This document shows positions 41,606-53,710 of a stretch of DNA of 64,000 nt, piece after piece. The stretch lies in the NCBI GenBank assembly GCA_036898135.1, contig CM072511.1, positions 25,082,968 through 25,146,967 of the forward strand, read 5' to 3'. The position numbers were made by a program, and so were the translations under genes. Under the pieces are notes generated by a model that was not told the DNA's origin, ran no database searches, and saw nothing but the letters and a program-made list of their open reading frames with translations. The DNA is from Oncomelania hupensis (Eukaryota; Mollusca; Gastropoda; Littorinimorpha; Pomatiopsidae). Each line of letters opens with the position of its first letter. Within the stretch, counting starts at the first letter, position 1.

Positions 41606-41670
41606 CGACTGTGGTCTTTTAAAGCGCAGGACTCCATGAAACCAGTCATGCGCAATGCGCGCGAAGAATA
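41428..41670 (+). repeat. Family C repeat, part 3 (copy 2), with (GAT)n
   Basis: Matches 37870-38084 through a GAT tract (41494-41605) to GCGCGAAGAATA, after which the two copies differ. Confidence 0.8.
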
Positions 41671-41870
41671 ACGATTGTTATCTCCCTTGACAGAAGTATT
41701 CGCTCCGCATGATTGTATTATTATTATAACAGTACTAACAGGCGCGCTGAACAACTACGAGATCTTCACACCAGAGACCATTGTATTACGTTATATTGGG
41801 TAAGCCTCTTTATTGTAACAGCTTCTGGTCATATTGTTTTCAGCTTCTACCAATCTGTCCTCCCCTACAG

Positions 41871-41942
41871 ACATCACTGTGGACAGCCAGTATGTTCGTG
41901 CCGGTCAACTGCACGCTGTCTTGTCTTGGAAACCCCGAGCCG
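41871..41942 (+). CDS. Host gene exon: start of second Fn3-like domain
   Basis: Acceptor CTCCCCTACAG, donor GTAAGT, 72 nt, phase 1 in and out. Reads DITVDSQYVRAGQLHAVL then SWKPRA, a first Fn3 strand pair with the conserved SW. Phase and domain position fit the exons on either side. It lies between two repetitive blocks, with the foldback element in the following 15-kb intron. Confidence 0.65.
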
Positions 41943-43395
41943 GTAAGTAAACCGGTAAAAATCATGTGATCGTAAGTTCGATCTTTTCGCGATCTCATTT
42001 TTCAAAATTAATAAATAATTGATAAACTTCCGACTTCATGCCAAGCTCGCGAAGTCTTCTAAATTCTTCTTAATTGCCAAATCCAACAAACGGGCTAGAG
42101 AATGTGAAGTATGTGAACTAGTAGAAGACCTAGTTGCCATCACAACACTAATGTTTCACGGCTAGCACACTCGTTTCTTGTATTTTAGACAACACCACCA
42201 GAGAAAAAAAACCACATACAATATGTTACGTGCGCGTTTTTACTTTAAACGGATATATATATATATATATTTAGGACAATTAATCATTAACACTAGAAGG
42301 AGAAATAAACACATACTATTTAAAATAAGATAAATATAAAGACTGACATTGCTGCACGTAGTAGATGCGTCCAAAAAGCAGTTATATAGCACACGGGATG
42401 TTCGCGGAGCAAGGTTGCCAAACTCACAAACAAGTATTTTTTGTTTAAATTTGGCTTTTTAGTGCACGAAATATGCATTTTCAGAAAGAGGAGACAAACT
42501 TTGAAGGACCTAAACATGTATAAATATATAAGCAACATATTCGTCTCTCAGCGAGAAATAGACTTTTTTTTTTTAGGTGGGTCCCGCCTACTTTCCCCGC
42601 ATTTTGATTTATGGGTGTGAGACACTTTAAAGTTTGCTTGCTGTGGGATCAATGTGCATGTCTTTAAACCTAGCTCAGTCATATTAAATCAATTCAATCC
42701 AATCAACTTATTGAAAGTCTGTTCATAAATTATGTGATTTTAGATTATAAAACAAGGGAACAAAATAATAATATAATTTTAAAAATACTAATGAAACAAA
42801 TAATAATTATATCATTAAAAAATGATAGTAATAAATAAATACATTAATTTAAATTAATTAATTAATTTTAAATGCAACCCAATATTAGTCCTATTACATT
42901 TAAAACAAAATCCAACCTTTCAAGACGTGAGATTCGTCCTTGATCAAACTAGAAAGAATCACAGTGCTGTTTCCTTGTTGTTTGCCAATGTTTTTCTTAG
43001 ACATTGTAGTACCTCAAGCATTCCAAAACCAACAGCTAGTATTATATTCTGTAAATTTTACTATCGGATGCCTGTTCTGATTTCCTTGTAATGCGTTTTA
43101 GTCCATTCCTTTATTTCTTTATATTCTTTATTTCTTGCACTTCGCTTCTGTTGTATGGTTTTTTTTTCGCATGTAATCGTTTGGAATAATCATTATTATA
43201 TTTTGCATTATTCCCGTTCGCTAGAGACATTCCAGAGTTATAATTTGTCAAAAGTCTAGCACTCGTTTCAGTTTTGCTTTGGTATACTCTCTATGTTTTC
43301 CAAGGGTTTGTTTGGTTTGTCTCGTTAATACAATTTGGTTTTAATTCAGCCAAAGTGCGTACTTTTAAGCCTGCGACGACTACGTAAAACTCGGT
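41943..43395. other. Intronic AT-rich sequence, no gene seen
   Basis: Contains (AT)n at 42251-42271 and a run of AT-rich low-complexity sequence at 42740-42890. No exon fits the phase needed here. Confidence 0.4.
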
Positions 43396-43580
43396 CACAA
43401 TTTCAGAATCAGAATCTTTATTGTACCAATAAAAACACAAGAGAATGTGTGTGCAGCGTTCACATTATCAAGACAACGGCACGAGAAACAATTAAAGAGA
43501 CAACAGCGCTATAAGAAATACTTGTTGTTGGATCAATTTTTATTCATCAGATTAACATAAGTTGTACTGATAATTATAAT
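43396..43580 (-). repeat. LINE 3' ends (CR1/L2-like and CAA-tailed)
   Basis: 43396-43430 on the minus strand is a LINE-end-like ACAATAAAGATTCTGATTCTG. 43527-43578 is the inverse of the CAA-tailed LINE end found as a 47-bp insertion at 22359-22405. Confidence 0.6.
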
Positions 43581-43870
43581 TGATATTAATGTACTGCGAT
43601 TAAGAAATACAAATCATAAACCTACAACAAGGAACAAAGGACTTATTGACACCATGACTGTAGTGATTATGAATTAACATAGTATTACATCACAAAGTAG
43701 AACCACAGTCTAGTATTTAACACTTTAATTCATGGCAACACACCGTGACAACCACGCACCTACACGCACGCACACACCCACACACTCACACAAACACCCA
43801 CACGCCAGGCAGTTTTATTTTTAGGTAGAGTTAGACAGTACAGTGATTCAACGAAGTACTAGCCTGTGGC

Positions 43871-44891
43871 TATGGGGCGCCATGTGTCCATTTATTCTAT
43901 GTGACCATTCTATACATAGAATACATTCTATGCACATAGAAAGCATTCTATGCACACAAAACGCATTCATTAGTTGAAATTTCATTTATAAAAAAGAAAC
44001 CAATATTGTAAGTCATAGAATAAAATTCTTTGTATAGAATAACATTCTATAATATAGTGTAAAATTCTATGTCCATAATAAAATTCTATGTATAGAATAA
44101 CATTTTATAATAGAGAATAAAATTCTATGTATGTAATACAATTCTGTATTATAGAATGCACTTGTATGCATAGAATTATATTCTATAACATAGAATGAAT
44201 TCTATTACAAAGAATGAATTCTATAACATTGAATTTATTCTATGTGCATAGAATTCATTCTATAACATAGAATGAATTCTTTAACATAAAATAAATTGCA
44301 TGACATAGAATGAATTCTATACGCATAGAATTCATTCTATAACATAGAATGAATTCTTTAACATAAAATAAATTATATGACATAAAATGAATTCTATGTG
44401 CATAGAATAAATTGTATAACACAGAATGAATTCTATAATAAAGAGTGAAATTCTATATGCATAGAATGAATTTTATAGCATAGAATGAATTCTATGACAT
44501 AGAATTAATTCTATGACATAGAATGAATTCTATAGGCATAGAATGAATAGTTTAACATAGAATGAATAAGATGGCATAGAATTAATTCTATGACATAGAA
44601 TGAATTCTATAACATAGAATGAATTCTATAGCATATAATGAATTCTATGACATAGAAATAAAATCAAACTTTAAACTCCAGAAAATTCGAAAGGCTTTGT
44701 TTACTTTTTGTCAAAAATGTGTTTACCCTAAAATTCGGGGATTTTAATTTTAATTTTTTTTTTAAATTTGTCCGTATCGTAGCCTGTTACCTGTAACTTC
44801 ATTGTTTTTGACGTACATTTATTTTGTCATTTCTGTCAGTATGACGTGTTATTATTATAGCCGATGGCTTTGCCCACCATGACGTAATTGA

Positions 44892-44927
<36 letters not shown>

Positions 44928-46036
44928 GTGTGTGTGTGTGTATCTGTCTGCAATACAGTCCCATGCCATAAAAATGTTCTCAATACCTTGACAATGCCCC
45001 AGTTTTTACTATTTTAAAAAAAGTGTATATATTGATTTCATTCTATAACATAGAATGAATGCTATGAAATAAAATGAATTCTATGACATAGAATGAATTC
45101 TATGACATAGAATGATTTCTATGACATGAAATTCATTCTATGACATAGAATGAATTCTATAACATAGAATACATTCTATGTTACAGAATTCATTCTATGT
45201 CATAGAATTCATTCTATGCTATAGAATTCATTCTATGTCATAGAATTCATTCTATGCTATAGAATTCATTCTATGTTATAGAATTCATTCTATGTCATAG
45301 AATTCATTCTATGTTATAGAATTCATTCTATGTTATAGAATTCATTCTATGCCTATAGAATTAATTCTATTTCATAGAATGAATTCTATGTCAAAGAATT
45401 TATTCTATGTTACAGAATTCATTCTATGCTATAGAATTCATTCTATACTATAAAATTCATTTTTTTAATATAGAATTCATTCTATGTTATACAATTTATT
45501 TTATGCTCATAGAATTCATTTTATGTCATAGAATTTATTCCATGTTAAAAATTCATTTTGTGTTAAAGAATTCATTCTATGCACATAGAATTCATTCTAT
45601 GCTATAGAATTTATTCTATGTTACCTAATCCATTCTATGTTAAAAAAATTCACTCTATGTTATTGAACGTAACTCTAAGCATACAATTGCATTCTATAAT
45701 ATAGAATGTTATTACATATATAGAATTTTATTTCTATATTATAGAATGTTATTCTATACATAGAATTTTATTATGTACATAGAATTTTTTTTCAATATAA
45801 AGAATTGCATTCTTTAATATAGAATGTTATTTTATATATAGGATTTTTTCTTTGCATTGAATTTTATACTGTATTATAGAATTTTATTCTATGACTAAAT
45901 AATTTATTTCCTTTTTAATAAATTCAATTTGAAATAAAGAATGCTTTTTGTGTGCATAGAATGCTTTCTATGTGCATGGAATTTATTCTATGTATAGAAT
46001 GATTACATAGAATAAATGGACACATGGCGCCCCATA
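43871..46036. mobile_element. 2.2-kb foldback element of palindromic units
   Basis: Terminal inverted repeats start TATGGGGCGCCATGTGTCC on both sides and match over at least 120 bp. GTGGC at 43866-43870 and 46037-46041 is the apparent 5-bp target duplication. The arms (to about 44660 and from about 45035) are arrays of about 20-bp units of the type ATAGAATGAATTCTATG, each itself nearly palindromic. The centre holds non-repetitive sequence, a (TG)n tract (44895-44943) and a fragment shared with 51863-51960. No transposase is present. Confidence 0.85.
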
Positions 46037-46041
46037 GTGGC

Positions 46042-46234
46042 TGTGACAAAAATAATTCAAATGAAATCTAAAAAGCTTGTGGGTTTGCCAGATCTAAGTG
46101 TATGAATTTTTAACCTGCGACTTCTGATCATGGCAGTCGCATGAAATAAACAATACAACATAATTCCATGTACACTTAAAGGCAGCAATTATTGTTGGAT
46201 CCAAATTACATTATTTTATCTAATTCTTTCACTA
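46042..46234. other. Short intronic stretch
   Basis: Nothing recognised. Confidence 0.35.
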
Positions 46235-46238
46235 TCAT

Positions 46239-46880
46239 GTCCTATCCCGTAACTCGAAGGTCGTTGGGGCACCAGCGCACTCCTTTTTTCCCTGCCCTTT
46301 GCAACCCTTATGGCTTCGCTCAGTGTCAAGCCAGTTTATTCTCGAATGTTGTCTTCCCACCTCTATTTCGGTCTCCCTCTTCTTCTGCCCCTTTGCAATG
46401 TGCCTTGCAGGATGGTCTTTGCAAGGCCTGATGATTTGGTGACGTGGCCATGCCATCGGAGTTTCCGTTTCTTCACCACTGTGAGCATGTCATCGTGCTG
46501 TCCAATGGCTTGTGTGATGGTATGTTGCACTTCGTCGTTGGTGACGTGTTGGGTTTAGGAAATGGCCTGAAGTCTTCTGTAGCACTTCATCTCCATGCTT
46601 TATATTCTTCGTTGTAGGTCTGCCGTGAGGGTCCATGTTTCGCAAGCGTATAGGAAGATGGATATGACAAGGGGGCGCATCAGTCTTACCTTGGAGAGTA
46701 GACTAATGGTCCTGTCTTTCCAACTAGGCTTCAACCTTGGCAGGGCAGCAGTTGTTTGTGCGATCCTGGAGAGGACTTCCTGTCGGACCCATTGTCTGAT
46801 ACAATGGCTCATAAATATGTGAAGCTATGCACTGCGTTGAGGGATTGGCCTTGGACTTTGATGTCTGTGTTGATGTCATT
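46239..46880 (-). pseudogene. 5'-truncated family B LINE fragment
   Basis: Minus-strand RT C-terminus in several frames (SLLSKVRLMRPLVISIFLYA, CETWTLTADLQRRI, then KLRWHGHVTKS-like residues). Tail (TATCC) at the left. It abuts a truncated gypsy LTR on the right. Confidence 0.8.
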
Positions 46881-46885
46881 GGTGT

Positions 46886-47425
46886 ATGATGTTAATAATT
46901 TTCGTCGGTCAATATGGTGGTAAATTTTCTGGAATTATTTTTTTATTATCGACCGAAGCTTCCAGGTAGGTCTCGTAATAGCTAAGCGATTCTTCTGACC
47001 TAAAAGAATGTTCTATGACGTAAGGCAGTGCAGAGGTCCGGTGACGAGTTTTATTTTGATTGGGTGTTTATTGCGTCATGCTGAAATGTTCGAATTTTTT
47101 TCTCGTTTGCAGATAGGCTATATAAGTAATGCATTGCCTGCTTGTGAGTTATTTTCAATTATTTTTAAGTGCTTTTTCGGAAAGCGATCTTGTATACAAT
47201 TGTTGATGTTTGCTGAATAAAGTTGGAAACTTTATACGACGACTCCTGCCTTGATGCTGAGTGAACAGGCTGCATGGATAAACGAATTCGAGTTACCTAT
47301 CCTATCCTATCCCGTAACTCAAAGTTGTTTAGGGGCACCACTGATGATTGTTTAACAGCGTACTCCACTTATCAAGATTCAAGCATCGGGGCTGAATCAA
47401 CTGTTGATAAATAGCCGTGTAATTC
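46886..47425 (+). repeat. Diverged Gmr1-like LTR fragment
   Basis: Matches the copy 2 LTR from GTTAATAATTTTCG to the LTR end region: TATATAAG near 47111, AATAAA near 47217, CTTTATACGACGACTCCTGC, and CAAGCATCGGGGCTGAATCA. Its first 100 bp are missing. No internal region is attached, so it is a solo or broken LTR. Confidence 0.8.
47297..47372 (-). repeat. 76-bp family B LINE chip inside the LTR
   Basis: Only the (GGATA)n tail and the last 55 or so bases of family B, inserted in the LTR sequence GAGTTAC...TATCAAGATTC. Confidence 0.75.
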
Positions 47426-48260
47426 TTTCAAACTCGCAGAAAAATCCAAATGACAGACATGATGGTGGTTTTGTGTGTGTGTGTGTGTGTGTGTGTGTAG
47501 TTGTGTGGAATTCATTTGGTGACAAAATGCCGCTGATCTTCTGTTACCTCTTTTATATAATGGGTTTCTTTGTCTTTTTCTCTTCTTTTGTTGTTGTTGT
47601 TGTAATTCGCAAAGGCAACTTAACTCGCGCAGTCACGTGAAATTTAAACTAAACCAAACTTAGTATGACGGTTGATAAATGGGATGAAAGTTTTCTTGCA
47701 GGCATATTGCGACATTCACTTTAACCCAGTCACCTTTAAAAAAAATTAACAAATCTCCAGACGTCATACTTAAAAGCAGATCTTTGTGGGATCCACATTT
47801 ATGCATGCTTTTTAGACATTTTTTTTAGGAACGTAGATCAAAATCAGCTAAACAGATGTTATACTTAATGCAGATCTTTGTGGGATCCACAATGCATGCT
47901 CTCCGAAAGAGAGATTTCATTGAACCTAGCTCTTAATCAGGTCAGCGACCACGTGACTGTGTTTTGGTGCAGTAGCCTGTTACCTGTAACTGTGCTAAAA
48001 AGGCCGACGTCTTATATTTGTTAATCATGTTTATATTGTCATTTTACATGTTTTAAAATTAATGTGACGGTGGTAACTTAACAGTTCAGGTTAATTTGAT
48101 AAACGTGCACTTTTTAAAAATCCCATTTACCAGCCATAATGGACATGGATTTAGTTGTTGTTTTTTTTAGCTAGATTTGGTTACATTTATAGCGATGAAT
48201 CCTGTCTGCTAGAAAGCATGCATTTTTGATAAAATTACAAGACTTGCTTCAGTTGAACCC
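47426..48260. other. Intronic sequence with short repeats
   Basis: (TG)n at 47474-47498. GCAGATCTTTGTGGGATCCA occurs twice (about 47778 and 47870). A piece at 47970-48000 (AGTAGCCTGTTACCTGTAAC) is shared with the foldback centre. No exon supported. Confidence 0.45.
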
Positions 48261-48261
48261 C

Positions 48262-48985
48262 ACGTGAGGGTGCCGTTTTTTTGTGTTTAGAAATAGTATT
48301 CCGACTTTCTGGAAATTTTTATGCTTTAAATTCCCACTGTCGCTGTCTTTCTTATTTGTTCTTTCTCATTCATACTCTTTTCTATCAATCTACTATACTA
48401 TCTTCTTTGCTAGATCAGTAACCTACCTTTTTTCTTGGAACCTCTTCCAAAACTCCTCATTTGTGTATGAGGTTTGTTGGGTCAGCTTTGGAATATTTGA
48501 CACTTTCTGCCAAATGATCATTAGGGCTTCCTATGATATTTAGCAATGTAGGCATTTTATATGTATATGTTTTGCTGATATTTTGTAATGATGTTTGTAT
48601 TCTATTTTGTTTTTTTTGTAAGCGGGGGTTCGATAAATTAGAGTATAGCCTCAGCGTCCCCTGCGTGTAATGCCTTTATTGTAAAGTGACCGGCCGGTAC
48701 AAAACTCTTCATTTGTGTGTGAAGTCTGTTGTATCAGCTTGGGAATATTGGGCGCTTTCTGCCAAATGGTCACTAGGGTTTCTTATGATATTATTATTTA
48801 GCAATGTAGGCATTTTATATGTATGTATTTTGTTTATATTTTTTAATGATGTTTGTATTCTATTTTGATTTTGTAAACGGGGGTTCAAACATTAGAGTAT
48901 AGCCTCAGCGTCCCCTGCGTGTAATGCCTTTATTGTAAAGTGAGCGGCTGGTGGAGTGCCTTTAGTGTTACAACTAGGGTTGTTT
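48262..48985 (+). repeat. Family A, two tandem partial copies
   Basis: A near-full copy to 48703 (ending at ACCGGCCGGT), then a second copy starting mid-element (CTCTTCATTTGTGTGTGAAG) to GGGTTGTTTC. Confidence 0.7.
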
Positions 48986-48989
48986 CTTA

Positions 48990-49690
48990 TCCTATCCTAT
49001 CCCGTAACTCGGATGTCGTAGAGACACCACAGATGATCGTTTAACAAGCGCACTCCATCTTTCCCTGTCCTCCGCAACCCTCATGGCCTCGCTGTCTATT
49101 CTCGAATGTTGTCATCCCACCTCTTTCGATCTCCCTCTTCTACCTCCTTGCACCGTGCCTTGCAGGATGGTCTTTGCAAGGCCTGATGCTCTTGTGATGT
49201 GGCCATACCATCGGAGTTTCCGTTTCTTCACCACTGTGAGCAGGTCATCATGTTGTCCAATGGCCCGCGTGATGGTCCGTCGGACTTCGTCGCTGGTGAT
49301 GCGATGGGCACAGGAAATGCCCAGAAGTCTTTTGTAGCACCTCATCTCCATGCCCTGTACTCTTCGTTGTAGGTCTGCTGTGAGGGTCCATGTTTCGCAA
49401 GCGTATAGGAAGATGGACATGACAAGGGAGCGCATCAGTCTTACCTTGGAATGTAGACTGATGGTCATATCTTTCCAAATGGGCTTCAACCTTGCCAAGG
49501 CAGCAGTTGTTTGTGCAATCCCGGAGAGGACTTCTTGTCGGGACCCATTGTCTGATTCAGTGGCCCCCAAACATTTGAAGCCATGCACCGTGCTGAGGGG
49601 CTGGCCCTGGACTCTGATGTCCGTATCGATGCCATCGGTTTTGTTAGTGATCATTTTGGTCTTCTGTGCACCCACCTCCACTCCACAGGC
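48990..49690 (-). pseudogene. Family B LINE fragment, longest copy
   Basis: Minus strand, 189 codons open: KTKMITNKTDGIDTDIRVQG, HGFKCLGATES, CETWTLTADLQRRVQGMEMR, KRKLRWYGHITRASGLAKTI. It covers the RT thumb-side region and the C-terminal tail, but no YxDD palm motif. Tail (TATCC)n at the left. Confidence 0.85.
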
Positions 49691-50075
49691 TCCGGAGGAT
49701 CAGCTTGAGAATATTGGACGCTTTCTGCCAAATGGTCACTAGGGCTTCCTATGATATTATTATTTAGCAATGTAGGCATTTTATAAGTATGTGTTTTGTT
49801 GATATTTTATAATGATGTTTGCATTTTATGTTATTTATGTAAACGGGGGTTCGATAAATTAGTGTATAGCCTCAGCGTACCCTGCTTGGGATGACTTTAT
49901 TGTTAAGTGACCGCCTGGTGGAGTGCCTTCAGTGTTTCCACTAGGGTTGTTTCAGCAGATCTTTTACACGGATCAGGAGTGAGTCCTCTTTCAGCCAAGT
50001 AGTAGTCTTGATTTTGTGGCCCCGATTCTGCTCTTTGCAGTCCGCTGGACCCTTTAAGCAATGAATAATTAACTA
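49691..50075 (+). repeat. Family A partial copy
   Basis: Starts mid-element (GGATCAGCTTGAGAATATTG) and goes through CAGTCCGCTGGACCC without a clear ATGTA tail. Confidence 0.7.
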
Positions 50076-50180
50076 ACTAACCCTCTGAAAAATAACCTTT
50101 CTACTACAACAAAAGCAAGCTCTTTCGTTTAAGGATAGATTTTTTTAATCGATAAAATCCGTACTTTTTGTGTGTGCATG

Positions 50181-51744
50181 TGTCACGTGGGGTTTATGGG
50201 CTCTGCACAATGGAATTATGGACCCTCACGTTTATTCGGTGGGAACTGCTAGTAAGTCACCCTATGAACTACTTTAATAAATTTATTTGTTTAGCTCGTT
50301 CTGTGTTAAGGTTGGGGTACAGAAATAGATAGAAAAATGGTAAAAGAATACTGTCACACTAGCTTTCACACGGCTATGAATCATATGTAGTCCAGCCACT
50401 TGATAACAGTTAAAATCACACATTTATTTCTTCTACTCTATACAAGATTCTCTAAGTACTAATCTAACTTAAAAAGTCTCTTTCAATGCTAATAGTTCGA
50501 TCGCTGATAGTCTAGGCAGCTGTTATTTTCTTCCTCGGGCACTTTGCTAGTATATTTCATGTAGATTTGGACTACTGTGGTCCGTTTTACAGTTTCTGAA
50601 GAGTTGGACTACTGTGGTCCTGTATTGATCAGTTTAAGTGCACTTTCGGAGATTACACTTAACTTTCTGATGGTGCGGTCGAAGTCCTTCTGTGAGGTAG
50701 CTTCTGGTACACCTTTGTCGTTGTGTAGTTGGGTTCCCTTGCCACGCTGTGGGGTCTGACAGGGTGTTTTTCAAGGTAGCTCTTGCCGGCTTGTGCGGCA
50801 GAGTCTCCTCAACCAACTAGTCGTTTCTGTGGAGTGGGGTGCACAGGATAGCTCGGGATAGCTCGGGATAGCTCGGGATAGCTCGGGATAGCTCGCCTGC
50901 TCGTCTGTAATATAAGAGACGAAATTCTGCACAACCCTGAATAATCGGTTTGTGCAGAGCGTCTCACTGAAAGCCAAAGTAGCCCTCAGTGATAGCTCCA
51001 CATCTCTATACATAAGCGACGAACATTCTGCTACTTCCGGGGTCCGCTGTAATCTCACTCTAAATTCCTATACATACATAAATATCAATCGTGGCTAACT
51101 ATACACATACAGAATTAATAATATTATAAACATTCAGTGGTACAGCCACTGGTCTGCAAACATACATATAAGTTAAACAACAGTGGTTCCGTATGGTATA
51201 CAACATGGCGGCGCAACCGGTCGTGTTTCGGCTCGTGGTCGGCTCTTCCACGTGGTACGGCAAATTCGGATTAATAATTCACATTTATGCATAGCAAATT
51301 CCACAAACATAATTTCAACAATAATATAAATATATCACGATGAAACAGAAGGGTGTTCATTTACCTGTTTGACAAGTTCAGGCCCGTTGTGACTTAATAG
51401 AATTCTGAGATTCTAAGTCCTGCTTCCTGGTCTATGAGTGAAGATAGTTCTCTGCTAGCTAAGGAGATGTTACTTCTTCCTCTTCTCACACACGACTGAC
51501 TAAGCTGTGCTAGGTTTTGACACAGTCAAAACTGCTCTACCCACTTAGCCTGCTGCTGATTGGTTAAAACGGTCCGATCCAAAGCTCAAGTGCTGACTCA
51601 CTGCGATGTGGGTGGCTCGCTCGCCGTGTGTGGTCTGCTGTGTAATTTACTTGCTGCTGTGTACTATACTAACTCTCTACTGTTACAATTACTTACACAA
51701 GGCTAAATAGTCAATGGGCAGGGTAAACTGCTCGGTTCATGACA
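50181..51744. repeat. Solo LTR, family G, copy 2
   Basis: 1,564 bp, TGTCACGTGGGG to GGTTCATGACA, bounded by GCATG at 50176-50180 and 51745-51749. It contains five tandem copies of a 10-mer of the type CGGGATAGCT near 50850-50895 that are absent from copy 1. Confidence 0.85.
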
Positions 51745-51850
51745 GCATGCATATTAATAATAGCAACAGCTAGCTGCCGCTGTCGCTGGGGCATAAGATC
51801 ATAGCTAGGAAGAGCGTAAAAGTGTGCAGTTATATCTAGAGAAAAAATCC

Positions 51851-52046
51851 CTCCCTGTCAGAACAAAAATGGAAACTTCAAACTCCAGAAAATTCGAAAG
51901 GCTTTGTTTACTTTTTGTCAAAAACGTGTTTACCATAAAATTCGGGGATTTTATTTTTTTTTAAACATTAAACAGTGATAAAGTGGGCTTTCGTTACTCA
52001 AACCAACCGCCAAAGTTTGAATTTTAAATTTCGGTTCTGACAGGGA
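51851..52046. mobile_element. Short TIR element (MITE-like)
   Basis: About 196 bp with inverted ends CTCCCTGTCAGAAC and GTTCTGACAGGGAG, with further weaker pairing inside. Its left half is shared with the foldback centre at 44665-44745. Confidence 0.6.
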
Positions 52047-52500
52047 GTGATTTTTTTTTACGGTACAGCCGTGTTACCCTATTTCTGAGTGAACCTCACG
52101 GCTGGGGTGAACGTTTTTTGGTGTATGGATTAGGGTAGGGTCTTTTTTTTTTTAATGAACATAAAACCAAAAAGTTTACGAGCAATTGTTTTTAAGAGTT
52201 CTGTCTCTTACCGGCTGTGGTAGCTGCTAATTTTAGCTCCAGAATGTTGGCTGGCTAGTCAACGGCTGTTGCTATTAATACACTGTAGGTACTCAAACTA
52301 CGGAATTAATTCATTTAAAAAAATACATATACTTTGGAAATATTTTTTAAAGGGGGTGGGGGCGGTAAATTTTTGTGTTTATTTTAGTGGAACAACACTC
52401 ACTGTGCATGTTAAAAGGATCTGGCGAGGAGGCGTTGTGAAAGTGGGTTCCCTTAAAGCAACAGGCTGAATGAAGCGCATGCGCAGATCAAATTAATTTA
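52047..52500 (+). repeat. Family D/E repeat, copy 1
   Basis: Shares with 55285-56240 (inverse) the block TTTAGTGG...CACTGTGCATGTTAAAAGGATCTGGCGAGG...GTGGGTTCCC. A small frame (FSGTTLTVHVKRIWRGGVVK) is also seen in the other copy as FSGAKFTVNVKRICRKGVVK, but both are short. Confidence 0.55.
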
Positions 52501-53150
52501 CCGAGAATCTAAAATGCATCCAAAGCATGAAAACATCTGACATCGAAAATGTATCTTTGGATTACGTGGTAAATGTAGCTTAGATCAATATTTTTTTTGT
52601 GTGTGGCAGGGGAGAAGGAAGGGGGTTGAAAGTGCATGAATGTTTACCGAGTTTGGAAATATGAAGGTTGCATTTTTCACAGCCAGCACAAAGCACGCTC
52701 TCTAAATTCCGTGCGATGGAATTGCATGCGTGCCCACACAGTTTATACTCTCGCCCGGAATAGTTAGATATTCACAACTTTCCGGCACCTCTCATAAAAA
52801 CTCGTGGGTATCGCCATTATAAATTAAAACAAGGTTATATTAAACCAAGTTCCGGTTTAGCTTGTTTGGGTTTTATCAAAGCTTGATGCGTGACTTTTAA
52901 ATATGGCAAATTGCCGAAAACGACGATTGTTAGAGCCAGAAAACGAGTGGGATTAGTATAAAAACGGTGGAGGAAGTACATGCTCAGTGAAAGAATGCAA
53001 AAAACAATCGTAGAGGCCTGTATTTGTGGCGACTTCGGAGGTGCGTCGATCATCGACAGAAAGTGAAACAGGACCTGAAAACTCTTGTAGTTTTCCATTG
53101 CTTCGCCGTCGCAACCTTCACAAAACACGAAGTAACTGACTTTGTTAGGC
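52501..53150. other. Intronic; minus-strand frame of unknown nature
   Basis: A 97-codon minus-strand frame at 53128-52835 has a hydrophobic middle (TIVFCILSLSMYFLHRFY) but no recognised family, splice context or second copy. Left unassigned. Confidence 0.3.
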
Positions 53151-53275
53151 TAGCGTTGTGGCCAAGTGGGCTAAGGCGGGACTAACTTGCCTTGTCCACA
53201 AGCCAGAAACCAATGGCGCCTGACAGGTGTGGGTTCGAGCCAGCATCTGGGCGTTATGTTTTTCCGAATATTTTT
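53151..53275 (+). pseudogene. tRNA-like sequence, long variable arm type
   Basis: Contains an A-box-like TGGCCAAGTGGGCTAAGGC and a B-box-like GGGTTCGAGCC about 70 bp later, spacing as in Ser/Leu-type tRNAs. Stems are imperfect and the 3' side is AT-rich. Probably a SINE head. Confidence 0.4.
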
Positions 53276-53639
53276 CAAAAATTCACAAATAATGTTAGGT
53301 AGGTAGGGTTTAGGCGCGCCACTGGCGATAGAAAGGGATAATAAACTGCAGCAAAAAAAATAAAAATATGTTAGGGTACGATACAGGTGGCCAGTGACAC
53401 ATGTTATTATTCTTGAATATTTGGAAATAACTCACTAAAACACGCGTAGAAAAAAAACCGGAAGTATTTTTCATAGAGGGGATTCCCGTTGGTGCATAGG
53501 ATAGCAGAAAAGTGTGAATAGGGGCTATATTAATTTACCTGTAATAAACTAAATGAAATAAAATGAAATAAAATAAAGAAATAAATTCTACTGTATCTTT
53601 TGGCCTTGCGTTATGTGATGACGGATATACACTACAGTG

Positions 53640-53710
53640 CAACAATGAATGTGCGCGAATATTTTGAATTGTCAGACGTATCTGAAAATACTTTGAAATA
53701 GTCGGGAATC
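53640..53710 (+). repeat. Family H repeat, left part (split by LINE chip)
   Basis: Ends TTTGAAATAGTCGGGAATC, continued at 53915 after the insertion. Confidence 0.6.

Noticed and set aside
43871..46036. CRISPR-like array
   Set aside because: Regular repeats, but without unique spacers. Units are contiguous, degenerate palindromes inside terminal inverted repeats, in a eukaryotic genome.
52835..53128. 97-residue minus-strand frame with a hydrophobic stretch
   Set aside because: No recognisable family, no splice or promoter context, no second copy in the window.
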